The position numbers and the translations under genes were made by a program. The notes beneath the pieces were generated by a model that had not been told where the DNA came from, searched no databases, and saw only the letters and a program-made list of their open reading frames with translations. A stretch of DNA of 64,000 bases, taken from positions 84,086 to 148,085 of the forward strand of contig CALVJL010000003.1 in assembly GCA_944332075.1 (NCBI GenBank). Direction: 5' to 3'. This stretch comes from an uncultured Bacilli bacterium (GTDB lineage Bacteria > Bacillota_I > Bacilli_A > RFN20 > CAG-449). The stretch's first letter is position 1; every line of letters starts with the position of its first letter. This document shows positions 42,144 through 52,019 of this stretch, in pieces.

Positions 42144-43892
42144 TTATTTCTTTTTTCCTTTGAAACGGCGTTTATAATATTTTTGTTTTTCTTCTTCAAA
42201 AGAAAGTCCCTTTTTTTCGCAGCGAATTTTCAATTGCTTTAAATAATCTTCTTCCTCTTCTTTTTCAATGCGTTCTTGATCTAGACGAGCTCTCGTATCT
42301 GGGTCTATCCAGATTTGACCTTTGCTCTCAACAATCAATTTTTTTCTTAATAAAATTTCTTCATTTTCCTTTTTAATATTTTTTTCAACAGTCAAGAAGA
42401 AAAGAACGATAATGATTAAGATAGACGTTATAATTTCAATACCTATCATGGTAAAATTGAAGAAATTGACAATACCTTCACTTTGGCTTAATGCAACAGT
42501 AAATGTGCCATCAGCATTTTCTTTGATTGTCTGAATTTGACCTTGATAGGCACTTTCAATTTCTGCTAAATCTTCAAGATTTCCAGCTGATAACGGAACT
42601 TTATAACCGATAGCTGTTATTCCCATATTTAAAACAGCATTGGAAATCATTGGGAAAATGGTGAAAATAATAGTATATAACGACATAGAAAAACCATCAC
42701 AGCGGAATCCACTTTTCCATTCAACATGGTCAAGAACATCGCTAAACAGCGCCAATATTATATAGACGCAAGGAACAGATCCAATATTTTTAATAAACTG
42801 ACCAATCAATACCATTGTGACTCTAATAACATACTGTTCTTGTTGATTAGGCCAAATATATGGAACACAGAAAGAGATAACAGAACCAATAGCGTATAAA
42901 ATAAAACCCATCAAAATTAATGTTCTTTTACTCATTTTTTTCTGAAGCGGACCGATAAATAACAATCCTACCGCCATTGGAATTCCCCCGATAATGTTTA
43001 ATAAAGTCATGGTAATACCATCAGAATACTCTTTTCCGATAACCCAGTTGCAATAATAATTCATCGAAGCATTTCTTAGGCAAGTTCCAAGGTAAAACAG
43101 AACAAAATAAGTCATCATCAATAACCAATAACGATCTTTAAATACGGCCTTTATTTGTTGCTTTAATGGTATTCTATCTTCAACTAACCCAAGCAGAATA
43201 TTTTCTTCAGTAATTCTTTCCTTAGTAAAATAATACTCAAGCATTGTAAAAGGAAAAGCTAATATTGAGCAAATGGAAAATACTAATATCCATAAATTTT
43301 GACTAACACCAATATTACTCATGATCAACGAAGGAAAAATAAATCCTGCAATAACACCGGTCATGAACATACTCGACATATTGGTAAACGTTGATAATGT
43401 CGCACGCTTTTGAGAATTTCGCGTAGAGAGAGGAATCATTAAATTATGAGCATTAGAATAAATTGCAAATCCAAAAGCATAATATAAATTGTACGATATA
43501 GCTATCCAAATTAACTTAGCTACTTCCGGAATATTACTCGGAATAAAAACTAAACAAATTCCAGTAATTGCTATAAGAATTGCGCCTAATAATAAATATG
43601 GACGACCTTTTCCACGACTAGTTCTTGTTCTTTCAATGATTATTCCAAAGAAAAAATTAGTAATAGCGACAATAATTGCAGAAAAAAGCGGCATTAAATA
43701 TAAAAATGCACCCTTAATTCCCAAAACATCCGTATAATAAGTATTTAGATATGATGAGAATATTGCATTAAGTAGAAAAGCTCCTGCCGGGCCTAAAAAA
43801 TAACCAATTATCATCTCTTTTAGTCCAACTCTCGGAGATTTTATTTGTGAATTAAAAATTTTGTTATCAAGGAATGTCTTTTTATTATTCAT
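42144..43892 (-). CDS. GPH-family sugar:cation symporter (MelB-like MFS)
   Basis: This 582-residue transporter has about twelve hydrophobic spans and the GPH features VGLKEMIIGYFLGPAGAFLLNAI (TM1 region) and FFFGIIIERTRTSRGKGRPYLL, where the loop after TM2 carries the conserved RGKGRP-like basic motif. A long charged tail (residues ~500-582: KKENEEILLRKK, QERIEKEEEEDYLKQLK) extends into the cytoplasm. It probably imports the oligosaccharide or glycoside cleaved by the GH2 and GH78 enzymes of the same operon. It overlaps the esterase gene upstream by 8 bases. Confidence 0.88.
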   Translation of the reverse strand: MNNKKTFLDNKIFNSQIKSPRVGLKEMIIGYFLGPAGAFLLNAIFSSYLNTYYTDVLGIKGAFLYLMPLFSAIIVAITNFFFGIIIERTRTSRGKGRPYLLLGAILIAITGICLVFIPSNIPEVAKLIWIAISYNLYYAFGFAIYSNAHNLMIPLSTRNSQKRATLSTFTNMSSMFMTGVIAGFIFPSLIMSNIGVSQNLWILVFSICSILAFPFTMLEYYFTKERITEENILLGLVEDRIPLKQQIKAVFKDRYWLLMMTYFVLFYLGTCLRNASMNYYCNWVIGKEYSDGITMTLLNIIGGIPMAVGLLFIGPLQKKMSKRTLILMGFILYAIGSVISFCVPYIWPNQQEQYVIRVTMVLIGQFIKNIGSVPCVYIILALFSDVLDHVEWKSGFRCDGFSMSLYTIIFTIFPMISNAVLNMGITAIGYKVPLSAGNLEDLAEIESAYQGQIQTIKENADGTFTVALSQSEGIVNFFNFTMIGIEIITSILIIIVLFFLTVEKNIKKENEEILLRKKLIVESKGQIWIDPDTRARLDQERIEKEEEEDYLKQLKIRCEKKGLSFEEEKQKYYKRRFKGKKK

Positions 43893-44766
43893 GTTTTTCT
43901 CCTAAAATAAAATTAGCAAATTTTTTGCTTATTTCTAAAGCCGCTATTTGCATAGCATTTTTTGGTTTAACAAAATCATAAGAACGCAACGAAATTTCGA
44001 CAAATCCATGGATTTGCTTAACTTCTTTAATAATGTTTAAGACGTGATGCGCATTTAAACGCTTAGCGAATTTATAGACATCGCATTTCAATAAATCTTT
44101 TTCACAGGCCACTAAAAATGTAGGAGGAAATTTAGAAAGTGTTTCATCAGATGCATATAAAGGTGAACATAATGGATTTTTCATCATTTCTTTGTTACCA
44201 TCAGCATATTTATACGAAAACTGTTTCATCACGGCGTAAGAAAAATTATGATATTGTGACTCTCTTTTTTCTGGAGCAATATAATTATCTAAGCATGGGT
44301 AATCAAGAATCAATTTATTAATACTAAAAGAGCACTCCTTCTCCAATGTATAAATTGTTACAGCTGCAGAAAGATTTGCACCTGCTGAGTGTCCCATTAT
44401 AACAATATTTTTTCTATCTATTTCCGGATATTTATCTAAAATGTATTCAATCTGATCAATTATTTCATAAATTTGAGATGGGCAGCTAGCTTTATATGAA
44501 AGCGAATAGTCTGCAGAAATAACATGCATCTTTGTTAATTTATTAAGTAATACGATATAATGATCTTCATCAAGCGATGTGCCGTAGGCAAAACCACCAC
44601 CATGAATATTGATTATAAGTCCGCCTTCACCTTTTTGATATAAAAGATTTAGACCAGTTTTTTTATAGTAATCTTCCTCAAAATGCGATAGTAAGTTTTT
44701 GCGTTTCTTTCTTTTAAACAATTCGCTATCTTTAAATTTAGCATCAAATAAACGATAACATATCAT
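43885..44766 (-). CDS. Alpha/beta-hydrolase, HSL-type esterase (second of pair)
   Basis: This 293-residue serine hydrolase has the oxyanion-hole motif IINIHGGGFAYG and the nucleophile elbow GHSAGAN. A late Asp (CEKDLLKCD) and His (QIHGFVEI) complete the triad. It resembles acetyl esterases such as Aes. It overlaps both neighbours by 4 and 8 bases. Paired with a homologous esterase in a rhamnoside/galactoside operon, it may remove acetyl or other acyl groups from the imported glycan; the exact substrate is inference. Confidence 0.85.
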   Translation of the reverse strand: MICYRLFDAKFKDSELFKRKKRKNLLSHFEEDYYKKTGLNLLYQKGEGGLIINIHGGGFAYGTSLDEDHYIVLLNKLTKMHVISADYSLSYKASCPSQIYEIIDQIEYILDKYPEIDRKNIVIMGHSAGANLSAAVTIYTLEKECSFSINKLILDYPCLDNYIAPEKRESQYHNFSYAVMKQFSYKYADGNKEMMKNPLCSPLYASDETLSKFPPTFLVACEKDLLKCDVYKFAKRLNAHHVLNIIKEVKQIHGFVEISLRSYDFVKPKNAMQIAALEISKKFANFILGEKHE

Positions 44767-45653
44767 TGATTTATAATCTCCTTAAGGAACATATCTTCGC
44801 GTTTATTAAGTCTTATCGCATTTTCTTCAATTATATTTAGATGAAAAACATGTGCGAGTTTCTTTTTTTTATCCTTGCAATAGATATATGTATATTCAAC
44901 GTTTTTTTCATCAAAAACATGCAAGTCTTTTTCAATAGATGGACGTAAAAAATCTTTTTCGGCCGTCATAATTAAGCAGCGCGGAAAATTTTTATTCAAA
45001 TAATTTAAAGGATATAATCTAGCATCATTTGAATTAATTTGACCATGGTAATCTTTACTGATTCCGTGCATCATCGAAAGAAAATTTTTTCCATTATAGA
45101 ATAAAGAAAAAGCTGGGCAATTCATTATAATCGCCTTAATACTAATTGCCATATCAAGCTGACCAAATAAATTACGATAATCTTTAGATGACTGACAAAC
45201 ACCATAGATAAAAGAAAGATTTCCACCAGCTGAATCGCCTATTAAGAAAGTATTTTCTAAATCAAAATGATATTTCTCAGCATTTTTTTTAGCAAAAGAA
45301 ACAACTTTATCTAATTCAATTAACGGAGTAGGAAATTTATATTTTGGGGCTAAATGATAAGAAAAAGAAATAACGGCATAACCAAAAGATGCTAATAGCA
45401 TTGCATAACGCTGGTAAAGATCTTTATCGCCATAGACATATCCACCTCCGTGAACATTAATAATTAACGGGATTTTTTTATGGTCGACGACAGGTTTTCC
45501 AATAAAAATATCCAACAGATTATATTTATCACCATCTTTTACATATGAAATATTGCGAAATGCTTCAACATTTTCAGACAATGGAATTTTTTTATCACGT
45601 CGCGTGTCGCTAATATTCCAAGTAAAATTGATAAATTTTGACCAAAATGACAT
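44763..45653 (-). CDS. Alpha/beta-hydrolase, HSL-type esterase (first of pair)
   Basis: This 296-residue serine hydrolase has INVHGGGYVYGDKD (oxyanion hole), GDSAGGNLSF (nucleophile elbow), an Asp in EKDFLRPS and a His in KLAHVFHLN. It is clearly related in plan to the following gene but divergent in the cap region, so the two are probably old paralogues with different acyl substrates. AAGGGG precedes the ATG. It follows the GH78 gene by 46 bases. No signal peptide is seen, so action is cytoplasmic. Confidence 0.86.
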   Translation of the reverse strand: MSFWSKFINFTWNISDTRRDKKIPLSENVEAFRNISYVKDGDKYNLLDIFIGKPVVDHKKIPLIINVHGGGYVYGDKDLYQRYAMLLASFGYAVISFSYHLAPKYKFPTPLIELDKVVSFAKKNAEKYHFDLENTFLIGDSAGGNLSFIYGVCQSSKDYRNLFGQLDMAISIKAIIMNCPAFSLFYNGKNFLSMMHGISKDYHGQINSNDARLYPLNYLNKNFPRCLIMTAEKDFLRPSIEKDLHVFDEKNVEYTYIYCKDKKKKLAHVFHLNIIEENAIRLNKREDMFLKEIINQ

Positions 45654-45699
45654 AATTATCCCCTTTATTTAAATGATTTATCATTTATAAAACTTTTTA

Positions 45700-48255
45700 T
45701 TATCCTAACAGACAGGTATAGTGATATTTTCCGTATCCAAGCTGATATTTTTTATTATTTGGCATAACTAATTCGCACTGAGTCATAAAAGGAACATTTA
45801 AATCTATTGAGAATTCTTTATCTACTACTTTCCAAGTGACAGAAATAATGCCATATGGTGAAAGATGCTCGCCCCTGCAAGACGAAATATTTCCTCCGAG
45901 AAGCGGTTTTACACGGAAAGTTTTATATCCAGGTTCAATCATTTCAAGGCCAAGTAACCGTTTATATAAGAAATCACCAACTGCACCAGATGCATAATGG
46001 TTAAAGGAAATCATCCCGCCTGTTCCGTCATCGGTAATAGTACATTCTCCATTTTCATTTAATGCATCCCATCTCTCCCAAATCGTTGTTCCACCAGCTA
46101 TAACTTCATGAAGCCAAGAAGGACATTTTGTATTGAGAAGCATCTTAAAAGCCGTATCAGCTTGTCCGTGATCAGCTAATGCAAAAAGAATATAAGGTGT
46201 TCCTGGAAAACCGGTTCCAATTCTGTATTCATTCTTTTTAACAAGATTTGAAAGATTTTCAGCAGCTTTTAATTCTGTATTTTTATCAAACATTTCAAAA
46301 TACAAAGGTAGAACATACGCCGTTTGGAATTCATTAAGCATTTTGCCATTGCCATCGGTCAATTTAGTTACATAAGCATCCGCAACTTTATTAGATAAGC
46401 TTCTATAATACTTTTCATCGTCGGCAAAACCCAAAATATTTGCTATTTTACTAAGAAGCAGAGATGTATTACGCAAAGATGCGGTCGCTGTCCATTTTGA
46501 TCTTTTTTGCCATTCGCTCATCTTTTCAACATCAGGAGCAACCCAATCACCAAAATGTAATAAGTGAAGCGTATTCCAAATATAGCGATTTTTTCCAAAA
46601 GATAAAAATTTAGCCCACCAAGCACAAGCATCAACATATTTTTTGATAACTGGATACATTGTTTTAAGAAGCTTTACATTTCCAGTGGAAAGATAATTGT
46701 TGTATGGAACCAAAACGCAAGCATCACCCCAGAAATCAGTAGCAATAACCGGCATTGTTAGAGGAAAGCCATAACCTGCTGATGGAATTGTATTTGGTAA
46801 TCCACCACCTTTTCCTTGTTCAGCTTTCATATCGTTTAACCATTTTTCAAAGAAATTGGTCATATCAAAATTATAACAAGCAACTGGAGAAAAGACGGCT
46901 ATATCACCTGTCCATCCCATTCTTTCATCGCGCTGAGGACAGTCTGTTGGAATATCCATCAAATTTGATTTTGACGACCAAAGAATATTCTTATTCAATC
47001 TATTAAGTAAATTATTAGAACATTCAAACGATCCGATTTCTCTTAAATTTGAATATAGAACTAACGCTGATACTTCAATATCAGAAGCAGAAATACCTTC
47101 AACGGATATATAACGGAATCCCATATAAGTTAAAGTCGGGGAATAAATCTGATCTCCATCACGGCAAATATAAGTAGCCGTGGCTTTTGCTGACCTTAAA
47201 AAAGCTAAATTTAATTCTCCTTCACGATTTAAGATTTCTGCATGATGAACAACAATTTTTTGCCCACTTTTTGCATTTTTTATCTTTAAACGAACAACTC
47301 CCGCAAAATTTTGATCAAAATCATAGATTTGCGTTCCTTTTTTAGAAGTGAAAGATTTTTCTGGCACTTTTTCTTCATGTGAAATTATTCCAACTCCATA
47401 ATCACCAATTAATGTTGGATTGTAACGCGGCGAAAAAATCTCTGCTTTATGATAGCTTAAATCAGCAAATGTCTTTCTACCATCAAAAGTTTCTCCGTCA
47501 TAGATATCAGCCATTGTCATCATCCCGTCCATAGTTACATCGAAAGTTTTATCAGACGGAATTAACTCTTTGCTGCCATCCGCATATTCGATATATAATT
47601 CAAACAATAAAGCTTGTTTATCGCTCGCTAAGCGATTAGCCCGAGACATGACAAATGATCCAACAGCCCAACCACCGGATACGATAACGTTAATCATATC
47701 GTTCCCAGTTAAAAATTTTGTTACGTCATATGATTGGTATTGCAAATATTTTTTATATGATGTATATCCTGGAGCTAGATAACGATTACCAACTTTTTGA
47801 TTATTAATATATAAATTATATGCACCCCAAGCTGTCATATAGATTCTTGCGCGTTCAATCTTTTTTTCGCAATTAAAGAATTTTCTAAAGGTCATCGGAC
47901 GCGGTGAAACTTTTTTATCAACAAAGGAATATGCCCCATCGCTAATCCATTTAGCAATAAAAGGAGTATCCAATTTAGTTGTTTCGAACGCTATTGATGT
48001 AGAGTCTGTCTCACCATCTGACAATTTTACCGATATTTCAGCAACATATTCTTTGCATGGCTGCAATTTTTCTCCTGTATAAGTAATGGATATTGGATTA
48101 TTTGAGATATCAAGATGATTATTAAGTTTTAAAGTAACTTCGACTATTTCCAAATTTGGTGTTTCAACATCGACATTAAAAGTGAATGTCGGATTTGCTT
48201 TATCGATAAAACTATGTTGCTCTCTACCTTCAACTAAAAGATTTCGAATTTGCAT
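45700..48255 (-). CDS. Alpha-L-rhamnosidase, GH78
   Basis: This 851-residue enzyme releases terminal alpha-L-rhamnose. N-terminal beta-sandwich domains contain MTAWGAYNLYINNQKVGNRYLAPGYTSY. The (alpha/alpha)6 barrel carries the hallmark TDCPQRDERMGWTGD, then GDWVAPD and VIAGGTTIWERWD with the catalytic Glu residues. A C-terminal sandwich ends the protein. No signal peptide is present, so it works inside the cell on imported rhamnosides. It follows the GH2 gene by 2 bases in the same operon. Confidence 0.93.
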   Translation of the reverse strand: MQIRNLLVEGREQHSFIDKANPTFTFNVDVETPNLEIVEVTLKLNNHLDISNNPISITYTGEKLQPCKEYVAEISVKLSDGETDSTSIAFETTKLDTPFIAKWISDGAYSFVDKKVSPRPMTFRKFFNCEKKIERARIYMTAWGAYNLYINNQKVGNRYLAPGYTSYKKYLQYQSYDVTKFLTGNDMINVIVSGGWAVGSFVMSRANRLASDKQALLFELYIEYADGSKELIPSDKTFDVTMDGMMTMADIYDGETFDGRKTFADLSYHKAEIFSPRYNPTLIGDYGVGIISHEEKVPEKSFTSKKGTQIYDFDQNFAGVVRLKIKNAKSGQKIVVHHAEILNREGELNLAFLRSAKATATYICRDGDQIYSPTLTYMGFRYISVEGISASDIEVSALVLYSNLREIGSFECSNNLLNRLNKNILWSSKSNLMDIPTDCPQRDERMGWTGDIAVFSPVACYNFDMTNFFEKWLNDMKAEQGKGGGLPNTIPSAGYGFPLTMPVIATDFWGDACVLVPYNNYLSTGNVKLLKTMYPVIKKYVDACAWWAKFLSFGKNRYIWNTLHLLHFGDWVAPDVEKMSEWQKRSKWTATASLRNTSLLLSKIANILGFADDEKYYRSLSNKVADAYVTKLTDGNGKMLNEFQTAYVLPLYFEMFDKNTELKAAENLSNLVKKNEYRIGTGFPGTPYILFALADHGQADTAFKMLLNTKCPSWLHEVIAGGTTIWERWDALNENGECTITDDGTGGMISFNHYASGAVGDFLYKRLLGLEMIEPGYKTFRVKPLLGGNISSCRGEHLSPYGIISVTWKVVDKEFSIDLNVPFMTQCELVMPNNKKYQLGYGKYHYTCLLG

Positions 48256-48257
48256 AA

Positions 48258-50636
48258 TTAACCCTCCACTTTAACTTTTACATCAATGGTTCCGTATTTG
48301 CTTGAACTTGCAGTAAATGAAATATCACCTTTTCCATCAGGTCTAAAAATAGCAATAGCTTCACCGAGATATGTATCTGTTTTGATATCTTTATATCCGA
48401 TAGGATTATATGAACAAGCATTAGCTAATCCTTCTAAAGTAGCATTTTTAATATTTGATATTTCGATAATGTCCCTAGCTAACGGATTATAAATACCTTC
48501 ATTATCAGAATACTTAAATCTTACGTATGCCAGTCCATCTTTAGATATTGTTTCAAGTTCTGGGTAAGCTCTCAATTTAATATCATCACCAGCCGTTTTT
48601 AGTGAAGTTTCACCTAATATTTTATTTTCACGATCATACGCTATAGCTTTGAGGGTCCCTTTTTGATAATTGACTGTGAATTGAACAATACAATTTTTCT
48701 TATTTCTCTTCTTTCTTTGTAAGAGTTTCCCATTAAGATATAATTCTGCATATTCACCATTCGTATAGACATCAACAATTGTCTTTTTTCCTTCGCATCC
48801 TGGGAATGTCCATGAACCAATTGTTTCATTCATCTTCCATGATGATGGAGAATGTTTATCTTTATAATAATGGACAGGTACAACAGCCATTTCAATTGGT
48901 GATAGACCAAACGCAACCTTAGTATATAATGCTTCACCTAATTCTTTACCGGTTATATCAACTCTTCCTGATCCAGCAGTTAACCAACCAACATTGTGCT
49001 CAAATTCTTGGCAGTGATCTTTATGAGTCCATGACCCAATACCGACTTCACCAATATAATCCATACCGGCCCAAACAAAATCACCGATTAGACGCGGATT
49101 TTTTTCAGCTAATTTCATAAAACGATAGGCATCATTGCAGAACGTTTCGGATCCTAAAATTAAGCGATGAGGATATTTTTTGAGGTCATGCTTATATCTC
49201 TTAATTCCGTAGTTATATCCGGCAATATCCATATTAGCAAAGGCTCCACGAGTTTTATAGTCGCAAAGGAAAAGCCAAGCACCGGTTTTCATTGCTTCTG
49301 CTCCCAATAATCCGGCGAGATTATTAAAGAATTCCGATCCAACCTTCTTTCTCTTCTTTTCTGTTGCAGTTTTATTTTTTTCTGCTTTTTTATCAGAATA
49401 GACACCAAATCCCATTGAGAAAAGCAAATTAAAGAAAATATTAATTCCACAAGTAACAGGACGGGTATCATCTAGAGAATGAATATAGTCAGTCATTTCT
49501 TTAGTAAGGGCGATACCTTTTTTCTGTCCAGTTTCAGCTACTTCATTACCAGTGGAATACATAACAACACTTGGGTGATTGTAATCCTTTTCCACCATGT
49601 CATAGATATCTTTTTCATGCCATTCATCAAAATAATCAACATAGTCGTGCGCTGTTTTATGAATATACCAACAATCAACAAGCTCATCTAACATCATCAT
49701 TCCAAGCTCATCACAAGCATTTAACAATGATTTTGAGCAAGGATTATGCGCTGAACGTAACGCGTTATACCCCACATCTTTTAGTATTTTTACTCTTCTG
49801 CGGTCAGCAAACTCATCACTTATAGCACCGAGAGGTCCATTATCATGATGGATACATGCGCCTCTAATTAAAACGTTTTTACCATTAATTTTGAAACCTT
49901 CATCATTCCATGTAACCTGACGAATTCCAAATTTTTCGCAAACAACATCTTTATTAAATTCCACCTTGCACGTATATAATTTTGGGCTATTGACATCCCA
50001 TAATTTTGCATCTTCAAGTTTTAAAGAAATCGCTGTTTCACCAGTAGCTTTTTTGGACTTAATCGCAATTTTTTTATCCCCGTCAAGAATCGTCACTGTT
50101 AATGATCCAGAGCCAACAGTTTTTACTTTGACTTCGATTTCAGGAGGATTAATCCCTAACGTTTTTATTTTTACACCATTAACTTCAATATGATTAGCGA
50201 TATCAAAACTATATAGGTAAACTGGACGATATATTCCCGAACCTGAATACCAACGAGAGTTAGGTTGATCCGCGTTATGTGCAATGACTTTTATCTCATT
50301 TGTTTGACCATATTTGACATGTTTTGTAATATCGACAAAGAAATCTGTATACCCGTATGGTCTAAAATAAACTTTTTCACCATTAATATATATTTCGGCA
50401 TTATGATAAACACCTTCAAATTCTAAAACATATCCTTTGCTCGTATCAGAAGAGATAGCAATCTCTTTTTTATATTCATAATCATACCCCTCAAAGTAAC
50501 CAGTATTAATTCCACCAAGCGATGATTGAACTCTTTTTTCATAAATCATCGCATCATGAGGTATATTAATAAGCTTTTCTTCACTATCGTTAACACGTTT
50601 AAAAAGCCATCCCTTATTTAAGCAAACTTTCTCCAT
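48258..50636 (-). CDS. GH2 beta-galactosidase-like glycosidase
   Basis: This 792-residue enzyme has the GH2 order: sugar-binding domain (GYFEGYDYEYKKEI ... SGSGIYRPVYL), immunoglobulin-like domain, and a TIM barrel with the acid/base Glu365 in STGNEVAE and the nucleophile Glu497 in LILGSETF. C-terminal immunoglobulin-like domains end in EGLANACSYNP and GKGDISFTASS, as in DUF4982-type GH2 members. Beta-galactosidase is the likeliest activity, but beta-glucuronidase or a related exo-activity is possible. No signal peptide is present. It is the first gene of the five-gene glycan-use operon, with AGGAGG upstream. Confidence 0.9.
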   Translation of the reverse strand: MEKVCLNKGWLFKRVNDSEEKLINIPHDAMIYEKRVQSSLGGINTGYFEGYDYEYKKEIAISSDTSKGYVLEFEGVYHNAEIYINGEKVYFRPYGYTDFFVDITKHVKYGQTNEIKVIAHNADQPNSRWYSGSGIYRPVYLYSFDIANHIEVNGVKIKTLGINPPEIEVKVKTVGSGSLTVTILDGDKKIAIKSKKATGETAISLKLEDAKLWDVNSPKLYTCKVEFNKDVVCEKFGIRQVTWNDEGFKINGKNVLIRGACIHHDNGPLGAISDEFADRRRVKILKDVGYNALRSAHNPCSKSLLNACDELGMMMLDELVDCWYIHKTAHDYVDYFDEWHEKDIYDMVEKDYNHPSVVMYSTGNEVAETGQKKGIALTKEMTDYIHSLDDTRPVTCGINIFFNLLFSMGFGVYSDKKAEKNKTATEKKRKKVGSEFFNNLAGLLGAEAMKTGAWLFLCDYKTRGAFANMDIAGYNYGIKRYKHDLKKYPHRLILGSETFCNDAYRFMKLAEKNPRLIGDFVWAGMDYIGEVGIGSWTHKDHCQEFEHNVGWLTAGSGRVDITGKELGEALYTKVAFGLSPIEMAVVPVHYYKDKHSPSSWKMNETIGSWTFPGCEGKKTIVDVYTNGEYAELYLNGKLLQRKKRNKKNCIVQFTVNYQKGTLKAIAYDRENKILGETSLKTAGDDIKLRAYPELETISKDGLAYVRFKYSDNEGIYNPLARDIIEISNIKNATLEGLANACSYNPIGYKDIKTDTYLGEAIAIFRPDGKGDISFTASSSKYGTIDVKVKVEG

Positions 50637-50682
50637 AATTCCTCCTAAGTAGCCAAAATTTTAATCATTATCATTTTAATTA

Positions 50683-50712
50683 ATTATATCATGAAAACCC
50701 TTACATCATCAA
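50683..50712 (-). promoter_or_regulatory. Promoter of the GH2-GH78 operon with an internal cre-like site
   Basis: -35 TTGATG (50707-50712) and -10 TATAAT (50683-50688) are 18 bases apart on the minus strand. Filling the spacer, ATGAAAACCCTTACAT (50691-50706) matches the cre consensus at all but one position. A repressor there would block polymerase directly. Confidence 0.62.
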
Positions 50713-50726
50713 ACGATATGCAGAAG

Positions 50727-50755
50727 TTGAATAATGCATTAAATTTTGTTATTAT
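50727..50755 (+). promoter_or_regulatory. Promoter of the deoR-family regulator
   Basis: -35 TTGAAT (50727-50732) and -10 TATTAT (50750-50755) with a 17-base spacer on the plus strand, 28 bases before the start codon. It is divergent from the GH2 operon promoter, so both may share operators in 50690-50760. Confidence 0.65.
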
Positions 50756-50783
50756 TTTTGCATAAATAAGCAGGTTTAAGCAT

Positions 50784-51548
50784 ATGTACTCTATAGAAAG
50801 ACAAAATAAAATATTAGAAATTCTAAAAGAGAAGAAGACAGTTTCCATTGAAAAACTATCTTCTATTCTTTACACATCATCATCTACAGTTAGAAGAGAC
50901 TTGAATAAATTAGAGCAGCGCGGACTTGTCGTAAGAACTTTTGGAGGAGTCATTTTAAACGCTAATCCAAGCAATAAAGAAGTTCCTCTTTTGTTAAGAG
51001 AATCACAAAATATAATTACTAAGCGTTCACTCTGCCAAAGAGCTACTAGATTATTGAAAGATAACTGCACAATTTATTTAGACTCATCATCAACGACTTT
51101 ACAAATCGCTCAATTTCTCAACGATTTTGAAAATTTAGTAATAGTTACTAACGGATTAAGCATTGCTAATGAAATCATTTCCACGACTAAACATGAAGTA
51201 TATTTACCATGTGGAAAAATCGATTCTTCGACAACATCAATCTTAGGTCCTCTTGCTTTTGAAGACATTTCATCATTTCATTTTACGTATACTATCATTT
51301 CTTGTGCTGCAATCGATTTAAATTTTGGAATATCTGAAACATCATTGGAGCAAGCAGAAATCAAAAGAATCGCTTGCCAAAATGCTGATAAAGTTATTCT
51401 GTTAATAGATTCGTCAAAATTCAACAAAAAATCTAATTTTAGAAATAATATTTTAAGTCACATTGATTATGTCATATCAAATGGTGACATAGATCCAGCC
51501 TATGATAATTTCTTTCAGAAACATGATATAAAAGTTTTTAAAGTATAA
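50784..51548 (+). CDS. DeoR-family transcriptional regulator
   Basis: This 254-residue regulator has an N-terminal winged helix (RQNKILEILKEKKTVSIEKL ... SSTVRRDLNKLEQRGLVVRTFGG) and a C-terminal sugar-phosphate sensing DeoRC domain (IYLDSSSTTLQIAQFL, VTNGLSIANEI). Proteins of this kind usually repress a neighbouring carbohydrate operon until a phosphorylated sugar binds. It is divergent to the GH2-GH78 operon, its probable target, and is the only plus-strand gene between 1 and 61.6 kb. Confidence 0.92.
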   Translation: MYSIERQNKILEILKEKKTVSIEKLSSILYTSSSTVRRDLNKLEQRGLVVRTFGGVILNANPSNKEVPLLLRESQNIITKRSLCQRATRLLKDNCTIYLDSSSTTLQIAQFLNDFENLVIVTNGLSIANEIISTTKHEVYLPCGKIDSSTTSILGPLAFEDISSFHFTYTIISCAAIDLNFGISETSLEQAEIKRIACQNADKVILLIDSSKFNKKSNFRNNILSHIDYVISNGDIDPAYDNFFQKHDIKVFKV

Positions 51549-51574
51549 CTCTCATCTTTCTCAATTTTATCGCA

Positions 51575-51612
51575 TAAAAAAAGAGGATTGAAATTCAATC
51601 CTCTAATTTTTT
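51575..51612. terminator. Bidirectional terminator
   Basis: AGAGGATTGAA and TTCAATCCTCT form an 11-bp stem (51582-51604), with A/T runs on both sides. It serves the DeoR gene on the plus strand and the GH3 operon on the minus strand. Confidence 0.93.
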
Positions 51613-51615
51613 TGA

Positions 51616-52014
51616 TTACTTTTGCAAATCAAACCAAGGAGCAACAATATTTGCGATTGCTGCGACACCACCAAATCCTAATGAAAGGAAGAATGGAGTC
51701 ATAAGGCTCATTGGATCAAGTCCGGCAATACACCATCCAATTTGATCAATTTGTCCACCAAATAAACTAGTAAGAACATTGCAAATTGACCAAACAGCAA
51801 TGATAATTGGAAGGTAATTCATATATTTATTGTGAATAAATAAACCAGCAACAATGATAATTGCTTGAACAATAATCAATAATACACCGGAAGCAGTAAC
51901 GCTAGAGACAGCATATTGTGTTCCTGAATAAATAGAAACCCAAATTATACTTAAAATTAAGGTTACTAATAAGATGTAGGTCGAAACACCAATTCTTTTG
52001 AAATCTAACTTCAT
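51616..52014 (-). CDS. Four-TM membrane protein downstream of GH3
   Basis: This 132-residue protein of unknown family has four hydrophobic segments (about residues 12-32, 38-60, 64-84 and 105-125) and ends FDLQK. It starts 5 bases after the GH3 gene and ends at the bidirectional terminator, so the two are co-transcribed. The tight pairing with a membrane-anchored GH3 suggests a helper in the membrane, but nothing in the sequence shows a transport or enzymatic motif. Confidence 0.75.
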   Translation of the reverse strand: MKLDFKRIGVSTYILLVTLILSIIWVSIYSGTQYAVSSVTASGVLLIIVQAIIIVAGLFIHNKYMNYLPIIIAVWSICNVLTSLFGGQIDQIGWCIAGLDPMSLMTPFFLSLGFGGVAAIANIVAPWFDLQK

Positions 52015-52019
52015 TTTAC

